NCBI GenBank assembly: GCA_023091735.1
Contig: JALKBU010000037.1
Coordinates: 1-64,000 of the forward strand
DNA length: 64,000 nucleotides
Direction: 5' to 3'
From: Trichomonas tenax
Taxonomy: Eukaryota > Parabasalia > Trichomonadida > Trichomonadidae
Shown here: one piece after another, positions 37,654 through 47,988 of the stretch
Position numbering within the stretch: position 1 is the first letter of the stretch
Layout: each line of letters opens with the position of its first letter
Made by a program: the position numbers and the translations under genes
The notes under the pieces: generated by a model
The model's input: only the letters and a program-made list of their open reading frames with translations
What the model was told of the DNA's origin: nothing
Databases searched by the model: none

Positions 37654-38796
37654 CTAGAGTGTGTTTTCGATAGCATCAATAATAGGCTTAGAATCGAACT
37701 TACCACAAAGAGCCTTAAGTGGCATAATGAGATCTCCATCATCTGGATTGAATTCACCAAACTTTGTAAAGAAAGTATCGAGAACTGGTTCGTAGCATTT
37801 CTGGACGTCACCTTCTTCCTTCTTTGACATGAAGTAATCAGATCTTTCTCCAGCAACCTTCTTGACGATTGTATCGATAGATTTTCTGAGCTTCTCTGTA
37901 AGGAGCATCTGATGTTCCTCGAATTTGTTGAATTCCTCACGAATATGATGAGGAGCCTTAATAACTGCGTTAAGGATATCGTCATTCTCTTCCATATCAC
38001 TTAAAGCTTGCCTCTTGATTAAGCTCTTTGGTCCGACACCAATAAAATCGGAAAGTTTAACACTCTTCATATCACCAATAATTGTTGGTGTTGAGAGTTT
38101 CATTTTAGACTTAACCGCTTCAAAAAGAGATTCTATCGTGTGATCTGGGTTCGTTTCGATCTCTAACATTAAGAAAGCCGAAAATTCGTTCGACATAAAA
38201 TTGCCTTCAACCCATCTGTTACCAATCGCTGAATAACTGGATTCATCGCATTTCGCCGCTGTGATGATAGCAACGTTTTCTGGATAATAAGTTTCGCTCA
38301 AACAACCTGAATAACAAGCCTCAACGATAAAGAGAAGGCGTCTAAATTTCTTCATTTTCTTCATCAGCTGTATTGTGTTTCCGATTTGATATGTCGTCAT
38401 TGGATTTCCGACTGGAGCTGAGAGTATATTTGGAGCACCGTGATCGTTGTAGTAGAGGTAGATATCGTCATTTTCTGTCGTATTTAACTCTTTCAGGTAT
38501 CTGACGAACTTTGCACCAGTCAAATAGTCACCTTTGAAGTCGATTTTATCTTCTCCCGGATAAATGTTAGTATTATTGAGTGTGTGGAATACTTGGCCCT
38601 TGTATGGATTAAGTGGGTTATTAACTATGTCGTTATATGCCCACATTGAGATGTGTGCATCATCAAAACCATGATCCTTAAGGATTTTGTACATATAGAA
38701 GACGTCAGCTTGATGCCTGTAGTTCTTCCAGTCTTTAGATCCCGCAAACAATATCGCAAACTTTTCGCAAGAAGCTAATGAAAGAAAAAGAAACAT
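37654..38796 (-). CDS. Legumain-type asparaginyl endopeptidase (clan CD, C13)
   Basis: 380 aa from the ATG at 38796. Starts MFLFLSLASC, a signal peptide leading directly to the first strand FAILFAGS. Catalytic His119 in YYNDHGAP and Cys161 in IVEACYSGCL fit family C13; the HQADVFYMYKILKDHGF segment is also typical. A C-terminal helical region of about 120 residues resembles the legumain stabilising prodomain rather than GPI8, which would have a membrane span. Legumains cleave after Asn in lysosomes or at the surface; trichomonads have several. Four N-glycosylation-type sites. No break. Confidence 0.88.
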   Translation of the reverse strand: MFLFLSLASCEKFAILFAGSKDWKNYRHQADVFYMYKILKDHGFDDAHISMWAYNDIVNNPLNPYKGQVFHTLNNTNIYPGEDKIDFKGDYLTGAKFVRYLKELNTTENDDIYLYYNDHGAPNILSAPVGNPMTTYQIGNTIQLMKKMKKFRRLLFIVEACYSGCLSETYYPENVAIITAAKCDESSYSAIGNRWVEGNFMSNEFSAFLMLEIETNPDHTIESLFEAVKSKMKLSTPTIIGDMKSVKLSDFIGVGPKSLIKRQALSDMEENDDILNAVIKAPHHIREEFNKFEEHQMLLTEKLRKSIDTIVKKVAGERSDYFMSKKEEGDVQKCYEPVLDTFFTKFGEFNPDDGDLIMPLKALCGKFDSKPIIDAIENTL

Positions 38797-39394
38797 TTTA
38801 TTTTTTACCCACACTTTAATCTTTTTACGCCCTAAAATTTAAAGGCAAATTGACAATTCTACATGACAAATTTTATATAATTTACATGACATGTTTATTT
38901 TTAAAAATGAAAACAAAACCATTTTGGTAACCTTTATAGAAGATTTTTTCACCAAATTCTGAAAGTATGGATCTATGACTACATAATGATTCAATAAAAT
39001 TCACTCCCGACTTTTGCAATGAAATTCAAAATGAAAAAATTTGATTTACACGACAAAATTATATTTTTACATGATATATTTTAAAGAAATTCGAATTCAT
39101 CCATTTTGAAGGGTTTCTAATTAGATTATCCACGGGATTTCAAAAGTGTAGGGCAGTGCTTATGCATCTATGAAATAAAATTCACTCCCGACTTTTGCAA
39201 CGACGTTCAGATTTAATTTATGTGTCATATTTTAAATTTACATGTCAAATATATTTTATCCATTATTATCTTATTGTATGATAGTATAGATAAAATAATT
39301 AATAAATATTGGTTCAAATTTGAAATTTAAAAAGATTTTTAAATTTGATAATCAAAAAGTGAAAGATTTCGAGAAAATTCAGCGACAAAAGGCT
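38797..39394. promoter_or_regulatory. Divergent promoter with a duplicated module and TTTACATGACA motifs
   Basis: AATAAAATTCACTCCCGACT followed by TTTGCAA occurs at 38993-39019 and 39174-39200. Each copy is followed within 20-40 bases by recurrent motifs: ATTTACACGACAAA and TTTTACATGATAT after the first, TTTATGTGTCATA and TTTACATGTCAAA after the second. More copies, ACATGACAAA and TTTACATGACATG, lie near 38861-38893 next to the legumain gene. Confidence 0.5.
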
Positions 39395-41995
39395 ATGCTT
39401 TTGCATAGAATGTATAAATCCATCGATCAAATAACAAAAATGCATCAAGTCATCTCCAGTGCAGGATACGCTGGAGAAGGAAGACTTGGACGCCGTGCGA
39501 ACACGAATCTCCTTAGCAGAATCGCGACGGAACTTCCTCCGATCCACATGTTCGCGTGCGGATGGAAGCACAACGTTTTTTTAACAAAAGATCATCAGAT
39601 TTACGTATCCGGCGAAAATAACGAAGGCCAACTGGGTCCAGGCATCGGAGCGTGCTTAGAACCAACGCTTTCTTTGCCTCTTTCAGAGCTAAAACCGATT
39701 TGGGTTTCATGTGGAGATAAAATCACAGCAATATTAACAGAAAACAAGACAGTTTTTGTCTGTGGCTTCGAGTGGGGCCCAGATCCGTTCGAATTAATCC
39801 CAGAAAGCTTAAAATCAATCAGCATCGTTTACGTAGTCTGCGGTGTCGACAATATACTCGGAATCAGCACCGAAGGAAAACTCTATGTGTGGTACAAAAA
39901 GTCTCGGACCGCGAAACTATGTCAATGCCCCGACATTTTGTGTGATGCTGCTGCAGGAAAGAATCAAATCTTCGGTCTCTCGACGACAGGAAACTTGTGG
40001 GTGATGGGGCACTCGAAATCCTGCGGAATGGGCAAAAAATGGTCATCGCTTGTTCTCCAGAAAGTTAATATCGCAAATGGATTGACAATCAAGAGAATTT
40101 TCGCTTATTCATTGCTATCCATCGCTATTGATGTCCATGGACGTGTGTATGTCGCTGGAACAAGCAATTTTGGAGAACTTGGAATTCCAAATGTCAAGAA
40201 ATCGAACACATTCGTGCATTTAGCGTCGATGGATGAACACCCTGTTCTCATGGCGACAATTGGCGATACTTTTGTCGCTTACATCACAGAGAAATACGAA
40301 TTATACACGTGCGGAGATGGTGACGCTTACAGACTCTGCAACACATCAATCGACAAAGTAACAACGCCATCGCGTGCAACAGCAGCTGAGGGACACAAGA
40401 TCATGTGGGCTTGCGCTGGTTGTTCACACATTATCATTGCAGAAGGCCTCGAATCATTCCCTGTTCATCCAGGAAGAGAATTCTTCAAACTCGAACAGAC
40501 AATGCGCATGAGAAGAAAGAAATTTTCGCCGCAGTTATTCGAGATGACTGCCTCTGATCAGCCCGTTTCTATCGATACGTCAGACAGAGGTGTGATATGG
40601 TCTGGATTTTTACCAGGAGATGTTGTAACGATGGATGGAAAGACAATGAGTGTTGTTGGATCGTATTCTAATGGTGTTATATTCAGAAACGAAGCAGAGA
40701 ATAAGAATATATTATACATAGTTAAATCTCTCACGGAAATATACAACAACGTTCATTTAGTTTCACGCAAGAACGCACAAATAAGTTCGATGATTACAAA
40801 AAGTGGAATTCACGCTCACGTCGACACAACTCCTTCAACTGTTCGCGCATTCGGATTATATCCAGGTGACACAGTCTGTGACATATTCGGTGACATGGCT
40901 GAGGTCGTTGGTGTCTTCGGAGGCGCGATTTGGCTGAAATATAAAGAAGATAATGGCTGCGTTACGTTTTCAGAAACAGATGTTAAATCAATTCACACAT
41001 TCCTCAAAGTCATCAGACCAAAGAACAGAGAGATCCAATACACAAAGATTAATGATATAGAAACCCCTGTTGAAACAAAACCATGTGAAATTCTTTCTGA
41101 ATTCAATCTCAAGATTGGAGATTTGGCGTTGATGAATTCAAATTATTGCACAATCAAAGGAAGCTTCGGAGTTAATGTTGTCGTTGAAGATCCAATATAT
41201 AAAAAAGTTTCTCTTGCATTCCCTAACGAGTTGATGGTTGTTAGGAGAGAAACAACAGAAAAGATTACGCAGACATTCACAACATTATCCAATTCTCTCG
41301 TTGAAGTTGAAGTCAGCTGCCTTCCTAATGACGAATACAAACCACGCGACAGAGTAATGACACGCAAAGGACCGGCGACACTCATTGGAAAGAAGGACGG
41401 AAAGTGGTATTTGCTTCCAGATGATGCTTTGGCTCTTGGCGCTGGCGTTGCATCGACACAACATCCATTCCTGGGACTCATCAGGAGAATATCAGATAAG
41501 AGTGTCATGATAGGCGACACTGACATCAGCACATCGTGTTTGAGTGGAGTTATTCCGGGCGATGTTGTGATTTTACAAAATGGTGGAAAAGTGACAATAA
41601 TAGGAAGAGTCGGCGATCAATGCAGAGTAAGATCAATGATGCCGAAGGGCGATGAAGCAGATGAAGGAAAACTTATACCTCTCGATTTAGTGAAGAATCC
41701 AGAGATTGTTTTCAGAGCCGATCTTCCTGCAAAGAGAATGTATTACTCTAAGGTTGGAAATGGTTTGTTTGTATCAGTTTCTACTAAGGATTTCGTTGGT
41801 TTGAGATTCTTGCCTGATGATGTTGTTAAGACGCCTATTGGAATCGGTCTTGTTATTGGAATAAGTGAATCTGATGTTTGCATTCATGTCGATAAAACAT
41901 CCGGAATTTCATTCTTCCCTCTCACGGATATTTATAACATCTCCCAGTTCCAATTTCTCGAAAGGCGCGCTGTCAGTTCTGTTCTTAATGAATAA
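39395..41995 (+). CDS. RCC1-propeller protein with tandem GFxPGDxV repeats
   Basis: 866 aa. Residues about 45-370 are an RCC1-like propeller: IYVSGENNEGQLGPG, VYVAGTSNFGELG and LYTCGDGDAYRL are blade signatures. After a short charged linker come about six repeats of 70-85 residues starting near 402, 486, 569, 648, 718 and 803, each with a (L/I)xPGDxV or related turn followed by a glycine strand and VVGxxxG: SGFLPGDVVTM, FGLYPGDTVCDI, FNLKIGDLALM, YKPRDRVMTR, GVIPGDVVIL, LRFLPDDVVKT. They look like small beta-barrel (SH3/KOW-like) modules. RCC1 propellers often bind GTPases or chromatin, but the combination is unfamiliar. First ATG is 39395; the earlier open frame begins with TTG. Confidence 0.75.
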   Translation: MLLHRMYKSIDQITKMHQVISSAGYAGEGRLGRRANTNLLSRIATELPPIHMFACGWKHNVFLTKDHQIYVSGENNEGQLGPGIGACLEPTLSLPLSELKPIWVSCGDKITAILTENKTVFVCGFEWGPDPFELIPESLKSISIVYVVCGVDNILGISTEGKLYVWYKKSRTAKLCQCPDILCDAAAGKNQIFGLSTTGNLWVMGHSKSCGMGKKWSSLVLQKVNIANGLTIKRIFAYSLLSIAIDVHGRVYVAGTSNFGELGIPNVKKSNTFVHLASMDEHPVLMATIGDTFVAYITEKYELYTCGDGDAYRLCNTSIDKVTTPSRATAAEGHKIMWACAGCSHIIIAEGLESFPVHPGREFFKLEQTMRMRRKKFSPQLFEMTASDQPVSIDTSDRGVIWSGFLPGDVVTMDGKTMSVVGSYSNGVIFRNEAENKNILYIVKSLTEIYNNVHLVSRKNAQISSMITKSGIHAHVDTTPSTVRAFGLYPGDTVCDIFGDMAEVVGVFGGAIWLKYKEDNGCVTFSETDVKSIHTFLKVIRPKNREIQYTKINDIETPVETKPCEILSEFNLKIGDLALMNSNYCTIKGSFGVNVVVEDPIYKKVSLAFPNELMVVRRETTEKITQTFTTLSNSLVEVEVSCLPNDEYKPRDRVMTRKGPATLIGKKDGKWYLLPDDALALGAGVASTQHPFLGLIRRISDKSVMIGDTDISTSCLSGVIPGDVVILQNGGKVTIIGRVGDQCRVRSMMPKGDEADEGKLIPLDLVKNPEIVFRADLPAKRMYYSKVGNGLFVSVSTKDFVGLRFLPDDVVKTPIGIGLVIGISESDVCIHVDKTSGISFFPLTDIYNISQFQFLERRAVSSVLNE

Positions 41996-42847
41996 ATTAT
42001 TATTTATATATATTCTTATGAAACACTTTAAAAAAATCATGAAAATTAAAAAAACTCATACATAGACTTAAATAGTTGCGATAATTTTGATTGATTATAA
42101 TATACATTTTCACAATCAATTGCACTATTTATGTCAATTGAATAAATGAATATGTAATAAGTATTTAATGAAATAAGAGATCGATTATAAATTTTATAAA
42201 TTGCATCATAGATCAATAATCCTTTGTTCTATTTATATGGTATCATAATAATAAATATTATAAAGTGTTGTGAGTTAAGTTATACAATTGGTATAATTAT
42301 GTTTTATTTTGGTGCTAACTTAGTAAAGGTTAAATCGTTTTGTAAATGTTTACGATTTCAACAATGATATAAAAGAGTTATTTATGAATTAATGATAAAC
42401 ATATATAGAATAGGTAGAGATATACAAAGATATGAAAGAATTACCTTAAAATATATCAATGGTCTGCAAAAATCACTTTTTAATTCGCTGTAAAATTTCC
42501 CGCAAAACCCGCCTTGGCGCCAAATTTTGAACTCCCATAATTTATTAAACTAAAGCTATATCTGCTTTACTATGTTATATATGTGCTTTTGCGTTCAAAG
42601 ACATAACTGAGGTTTAGTTTTAATTTGACGTTCTCTTTTAGCTTATAAAATGATTACACTACGAATACAACGATAGTGATCGATTTAAATCAATTGATAA
42701 TGAATAGAATCGAACAAATATATAACCTTAAAATGTTTTAATGGTTATTAAATCATATAAAGATAAAGATATGATTTTGCGATTTATTTTTCGGATTCAT
42801 CAGAATCATGAATTTATGGAATGATATTTTTGTCATTATTTTCCTAG
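41996..42847. other. Intergenic with an E2F-type cluster
   Basis: 850 AT-rich bases, empty except for the GC-rich block at 42496-42524. That block stands out sharply from its surroundings. Confidence 0.5.
42496..42524. promoter_or_regulatory. E2F-type site cluster
   Basis: TTTCCCGC (42496-42503), ACCCGCC (about 42508-42513) and the palindrome TTGGCGCCAA (42514-42523) lie within 30 bases. They match TTTSSCGC. The only gene close by is the broken deoxynucleoside kinase starting 323 bases downstream, whose intact relatives would be needed in S phase. The same palindrome lies at the RAD21 start. Confidence 0.55.
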
Positions 42848-43470
42848 ATGGGAAGCTCATACGTGATTATTACTGGTCCAATAGGTGTATGCAAGTCCTC
42901 TGTCTGCAGAAGGATACAGCAGAAGGAAGATTATGGATACATCAATGAATACATTGAAGAAGAAAGAGGTGAAGAAATGTTGAAAAAGGACAAAGAGAAA
43001 AAGATCACTGATTACGAATTCCAAGGCTGCATCTTAGATCACTATGAGAAGAAACTCCAAAGCACACACAATAATAGAATCCTTATCGAAAGATCCCCAG
43101 AAGAAGGAATGATCATCATATTTTACAAGATCACCGATGACAACATTGATGGTTATCACAGCTTTCTCGAGAGATCTCATTTTGTTCAAGATAAGTTTTC
43201 TATCAAAGCAAAGAGCAATGGAGCGTTATACAATTTGAAACAGGTAACAAATCAATTGATGAAGTTGCTCAAATAATATTAAATTACATCAAAGCGAACA
43301 AAAATGAAGAGAATGAAGGATTCATTTTCAACTCAAAAGCTTCAAAACAAATCTGTCACCAAAGAATCATATCAAGAGGTCGCCAGGCAGAAGATGATAT
43401 CAGCGAAGATTAGCTTGAAGATTCAATGAAGAAATATGAAGATTATCTTCAACCAAATGTTTTCTTATAA
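42848..43470 (+). pseudogene. Broken deoxynucleoside kinase
   Basis: dNK family enzymes phosphorylate deoxynucleosides; trichomonads rely on such salvage. ORF1 (42848-43276) starts YVIITGPIGVCKSSV, a P-loop with Cys where the GKS glycine belongs, and has the ERS motif (ILIERSPEEG). It ends in a stop. In another frame, downstream text IFNSKASKQICHQRIISRGR then QAEDDISED-stop-LEDS, followed by MKKYEDYL, matches the dNK LID/RxxxRxRxxE motif and C-terminal helix. Lesions: mutated P-loop, one frameshift near 43270, TAG at 43411-43413 at the family's Tyr (YLE). Family call is good; inactivity is near certain unless the sequence is wrong. Confidence 0.75.
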
Positions 43471-44056
43471 AATCGATTTTTTTCTTTTATAAAACTAAAA
43501 ATTGATTCGTTTTCTCATTCTTAATTATTCATCTTTTCTAAAATAACATATATTGTAATGAAGAAACCCAAATAATATTCGATTTTGACATTTTAATAAT
43601 TTGATTCAAACTTCAATATTTGATTTGTTATATTACAAAATATCAAAAAATTCTCCAGGCATATGTAGCGATTATTTCGTCGTGATGATCAGATGGTTCT
43701 TAATGAATTGATGAGAAAACATCGATGATGTGTTTTTTCAAAGCAATGATAAAGATATTTATATCTCTATAATAAATAATGATAATTTCATTTCTCAATC
43801 ATAGAAACATAATATAGAATGAGCTTTTATATAATCAATAATAAAATATATTATATTGATTGTTGTTATTATAGTTCACTTCGTTTTATGTTAAGTTTAT
43901 TAAGTGATTCAAAAAGAGTATATATATGTGATATCAGAACCTATAATTTGACACATTAATGTAATAAATGAGCAGTATATAGATATGAAGTCAAAAACAG
44001 TGAAATAAGAAGATAGCCGACCATTTAAAAATTAACGTTTAAATTTTCCTCAAAAA
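43471..44056. other. Intergenic, nothing recognised
   Basis: About 590 AT-rich bases upstream of CFAP298 without assignable features. Confidence 0.5.
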
Positions 44057-44791
44057 ATGGTGAATTTTCATTTTACGACCACAAAAGAAACAGATTTTTT
44101 GTATACGACGACAGTCGACGCCGAAGTGACACCGGTTATCGAGGATTGCGTCGCTATACACAACGCAATCCTAAAAATCAGAGAATTCGTCTCCAAACTC
44201 AAGGATTTGATCAAATTAGGTCCAATGGGCGAAAACAATGAGAGATCAAATCCACCAGAGAAGAAAGAAATCCTCGAAAGAGCCATCGCTGACGCGGAAG
44301 CAGCAATTGATCCAGAATTAGCAAAGAAGAAGGTCGCTTTGACAGTCGAAGGAGTCACAGAGGAACTAGCAAGACTCTCCGGCGCTGTAACAATCGTTTA
44401 TCCTGAAGGATTACCAAAAACAGACCCAGTTCGCAAAATAATGGAAGGAGAACCAGTCAAATACGAATTAGATCCAAAGCTTGTTCAGTTTTGGGTCACA
44501 AGAAAGTCATATCAGCGCGGCAAACATATTTACGATTTCACTGGAAAGAACGAAAAGCAAACATTCATCGCCAAGTTCACAGAACCAGAGAGCGGACCGC
44601 CGCCAAGAGATATGACGATGGACAAAGAGGCACAGATCAAGCTGATGTCTCAAATGCATCGCAAGGCCGAAGAGCTCAAGAGAATCGAAAATGACGATGA
44701 CACATCATACCTCGACTCAGCGTGGGCCAATCCACGTGGTTTGAAGAACACATTCCAAGGTCTTGAAGATGTTGACTGGAAACCACACTAA
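44057..44791 (+). CDS. CFAP298: CFAP298 (C21orf59/Kurly) dynein-arm assembly factor
   Basis: 244 aa (family about 290). CFAP298 works in the cytoplasm in assembly of outer dynein arms. Family marks: start MVNFHFTTTKETDFLY, LARLSGAVTIVYPEGLPK with DPVRKIMEGE (human QLRGAVMIVYPMGLPPYDP), YDFTGKNEKQTFIAKF (human DYVGKNEKTKIIAK), MHRKAEELKRIENDDDTSYL (human YHRRQEELKRLEENDDDAYL) and LEDVDWKPH at the very end (human VKDIKWRPR). The shorter length comes from a reduced region after residue 50. Unambiguous. Confidence 0.95.
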   Translation: MVNFHFTTTKETDFLYTTTVDAEVTPVIEDCVAIHNAILKIREFVSKLKDLIKLGPMGENNERSNPPEKKEILERAIADAEAAIDPELAKKKVALTVEGVTEELARLSGAVTIVYPEGLPKTDPVRKIMEGEPVKYELDPKLVQFWVTRKSYQRGKHIYDFTGKNEKQTFIAKFTEPESGPPPRDMTMDKEAQIKLMSQMHRKAEELKRIENDDDTSYLDSAWANPRGLKNTFQGLEDVDWKPH

Positions 44792-45517
44792 AATACTTGT
44801 TTATAGCTATTTATGCCTTCGATTTTTCACAAAATCCTTTAAAAATTGATACACCGCTGTGTTCATCATTTTATAGTATTATCATGGCATAATTAAATTA
44901 TTCACAATTTCATTCATATTTTACTCAATATTTACATTAGAAAATCAAAATTATTTCTATACTTAAAGTGCATTTTGTTATATTATTGATTTAAACATGT
45001 TTTAAATTTGATAACTTGATAAATATATCATATATCTTACTATAAATATGAGAAATAACTAAAATTGCTTCAATATAATTTATGTATAGGAATTGTTTGT
45101 TCTGAATAACAAATTATTAAAAATAATATATATTTTTCTAAATATCAAAAAGACATTGGTGAATTAAATATATGTATCAATTATATTAATTTGGTCAAAT
45201 GAATTTGTTTCAAATATGAAATTCAAAAAAGATTTCAAAATATCAAAAACAAAAAATCGTTTTCATGAGCCAGCAACAAAAACATAGATAAGAATCAAAG
45301 ACTATATTATATTTTCAAAATTATATGAGCCAAATCGTGAATTTATCAACAATATAAACCAAGAATGTTCAAAATCGAAAAATATTAAAAATGTAGAATT
45401 AACATATCATACATAGTCCAAAAATGCAAAAAGAAAAGCAAATGAAACAAAGTCTAAACCGCTTTTCAAAATTGAGAGCTGCGGTTTCGTGGACCAAAGG
45501 GTAAAAAACTAAAAAAA
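44792..45517. other. Intergenic with an inverted repeat before the transporter
   Basis: AT-rich. AAACCGC (45456-45462) and GCGGTTT (45481-45487) are perfect complements separated by 18 bases and end 30 bases before the SLC35F6-like ATG; ACCAAAGGGTAAAA follows. Could be an operator or a UTR hairpin. Confidence 0.45.
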
Positions 45518-46624
45518 ATGGGATCGCACGGCGCTGCTGTTGTAGGAATGCTGATCCTCGGAACAGCGACATCCGTCTGCATGAAGGTCATGCTCGGACT
45601 CGAGGCACCAGGCTACATGGGCCAGGTCCATAACTTTGACAAGCCTTTCATGCAGTCTATCGAAATGTTCTTCGGTATGTCATTCGCATATTTCATCAAC
45701 AAATGCTGGGACCCAGAAAATAAGGGACCACGTCCTAAATCTTCTTTCCGCCAAAAAGTTATGGCTTCCATTCCATCTGCTTTCGATTTGTTTGCTTCTA
45801 CATTGATGACCTTCGGTCTTATCTATATTAACGTTTCTGTCTTCCAAATGCTTCGTGGCTCCATGGTTATTTTCTCCGCTGTGCTCTCTATCATCTTCCT
45901 CAAGAAGCATATCCAGTGCTACGAGTGGTTCGCCATCACAACAACAATCGTCGCCTTAGTTATGATCGGTGTTGCTGGTGTTTTCATCCCACAGGCTGAA
46001 TCTAGCTCTGCTCCAACATTCAACGCTGGCCAGAAGCTCCTCGGCTGCATCCTCGTCATCCTCTCACAGCTCGTCCAGGCTGCACAGATCGTTACAGAAG
46101 AATTCATCCTTAGAGATATTAACATGCCAGCTCTCGAAATTGTCGGCTGGGAAGGCATCTGGGGCCTCGTTATGATGGTTCTCATCGCTTGCCCATTCGC
46201 TTACATCGTTCCATTCGGTGGCAACGATCCATCTCCATTCGGAAAGTCCCTCGAGAACATCTTTGACTCTTTCCAGCAGTTATTCAACTCTTCAAATGTC
46301 ATTATTGTTTCTCTTATCTTCATTGTTGCTGTTATGCTTTACAATATTTTCGGTATGCTCGTTACATCCGGCTCCTCTGCTGTTAACCGTACAATCCTTG
46401 AGGCTGCCCGTACACTCCTTATTTGGATCACAATGCTTATCGCTAATGCTGCTCACTGGGGCTTTGGCGAAGTTTGGGCACCATGGTCTTGGCTCGAACT
46501 TGCTGGCTTTACCCTCCTCATCTTTTCCACACTTATGTACAATGCTATCATCAAGCTTCCATTCTTCACATATCCATCCAAGGAACAGCCACTCCTTGCT
46601 GAGAAGAAAGAAGAACAAGCTTAA
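45518..46624 (+). CDS. SLC35F6-like drug/metabolite-superfamily transporter
   Basis: 368 aa, about ten hydrophobic spans, as in SLC35 carriers. SLC35F6-type text: IPSAFDLFASTLMTFGLIYI then SVFQMLRGSMVIFSAVLSII (human SASSFQMLRGAVIIFTGLFS), LVQAAQIVTEEFIL (human IVAIQMVLEEKFV), EIVGWEGIWGLV (human AVGTEGLFGFV) and VNRTILEAARTLLIW (human RMVLDSLRTVVIW). Substrate unknown; the family sits in endosomal or lysosomal membranes. The tail is charged (EQPLLAEKKEEQA). Codon use is strongly biased like PSAT, suggesting high expression. ATG preceded by an A-run. Confidence 0.88.
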   Translation: MGSHGAAVVGMLILGTATSVCMKVMLGLEAPGYMGQVHNFDKPFMQSIEMFFGMSFAYFINKCWDPENKGPRPKSSFRQKVMASIPSAFDLFASTLMTFGLIYINVSVFQMLRGSMVIFSAVLSIIFLKKHIQCYEWFAITTTIVALVMIGVAGVFIPQAESSSAPTFNAGQKLLGCILVILSQLVQAAQIVTEEFILRDINMPALEIVGWEGIWGLVMMVLIACPFAYIVPFGGNDPSPFGKSLENIFDSFQQLFNSSNVIIVSLIFIVAVMLYNIFGMLVTSGSSAVNRTILEAARTLLIWITMLIANAAHWGFGEVWAPWSWLELAGFTLLIFSTLMYNAIIKLPFFTYPSKEQPLLAEKKEEQA

Positions 46625-46945
46625 ACTTGATCATAGTTTAAAATAAACTAAATTAGTTTAAATTATAAATTTACTAATTTTTATTTTATTTTTCTATTTT
46701 TAACAATAGAACAAATACAATATAAAACTATTTAAGTTATAGTTTATGGTATGTATAAGAATAGGAGATTTTCAATTTGATTTTGAAATTTTGTCAATTG
46801 AAGTCTCATTTTTAGGATTTGATTAGAAAGTTGGTGTTGCAAATTTGGATATTGAAGATTTTTAGATTTTGCCGTTTTTTTTTGTTTTGTAAAAAAATTC
46901 TAAAAGAAAAAATTAAAAATATTTGATCCATCTGATCTAAAACTG
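46625..46945. other. Short intergenic, nothing recognised
   Basis: AT-rich; no assignable feature. Confidence 0.45.
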
Positions 46946-47900
46946 ATGACGGAGCCAGCGTGGACAACAGAGGCTGCCGGGTAATCGATAAACTGCATTT
47001 GTTACTCTCCTGACGGCTCACAAGTGGCGTATTTGACATCTCCGGCTGAAATCATGATTGTTTCTGTGATTGATGGCAAGGAGATACAAAATCGAACGCA
47101 AAATGTTACAACGCACCCATTAGAAAGTTGCTTTTTCCATCCTACAGAGGAACATTTTCTTTTTACAATATATAGAGACGGATACATGTTCCTTTACGAT
47201 ATTCAAACGGGAGAAATACTCAAAACTGCGCGAAATTTGGTCAGTAACATAGTTGGTGCCGATGTTGATCCATTTGGTGAATTCTTGGCGATCGCTTGCA
47301 CAGATGGTTCAATACGTATCTACGATATAGAGAACGACAGCTTTGGTTAAAATCACAGGACACAGCGCTACTACACAATCAGCAAATATTTTTGATATGA
47401 TTTTCAATCCTGGTGATTCTAATATAATACTTTCCGCATTTGGTAACGATAAAGTGCTATTTTGGGACAGAAGATCAGGAAATGCTGAAAGATCAATTTC
47501 TGGACCTCATATTAGAGGAAGAGGACTCGCTATGTATAATAATCAAGTCACAACAGCCCCTGCGAGATAGGTGAAACAGTTAGAAGTCTGGGATTTCACT
47601 TCTGCACGAAGAATCAAAGATATTCCAATTTTTGGACAGCCAAACTGCATTGCTATTGCTAGAAATGGCATCGATATGATTGTAGGAATGAACGAATCAA
47701 CAGTTGGACTTGCATATGATAATGAAAAATATAATTATATTGGCCAAACACAGCCGTTGAAATCTAATCCTACATTTGCTGCTGTATCTCCAATAGGAAC
47801 CACGATGACGCTTGGTTCCGAACAAGGAGCAATTCACTGTTATAATGTTCGTTTAATCGGAAATGTTTATCTGTCATATAAACCTTTTTGTTTTCATTAA
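46946..47900 (+). pseudogene. WD40-repeat pseudogene
   Basis: Reads as a propeller protein in pieces: start MTEPAWTTEAAG then TAA (46982-46984), in-frame continuation INCICYSPDGSQVAYLTSP, blades IYRDGYMFLYDIQTGEILK and GSIRIYDIENDS; then a frameshift near 47342 into ITGHSATTQSANIFDMIF, FGNDKVLFWDRRSGNAERS; an in-frame TAG at 47568-47570 just before KQLEVWDFTSARRIKDIP. So at least two nonsense changes and one frameshift in 950 bases. The product family cannot be named beyond WD40. Confidence 0.75.
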
Positions 47901-47988
47901 TACAAGGAAACTCGAAATCTATCCATGCAAATAGAGATTAGATATCCCATATCAAGAGATTCACACACATTAATGAGAAAGATGTTTT

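Noticed and set aside
37654..38796. GPI8 transamidase instead of legumain
   Set aside because: No C-terminal membrane span; C-terminal helical prodomain fits legumain.
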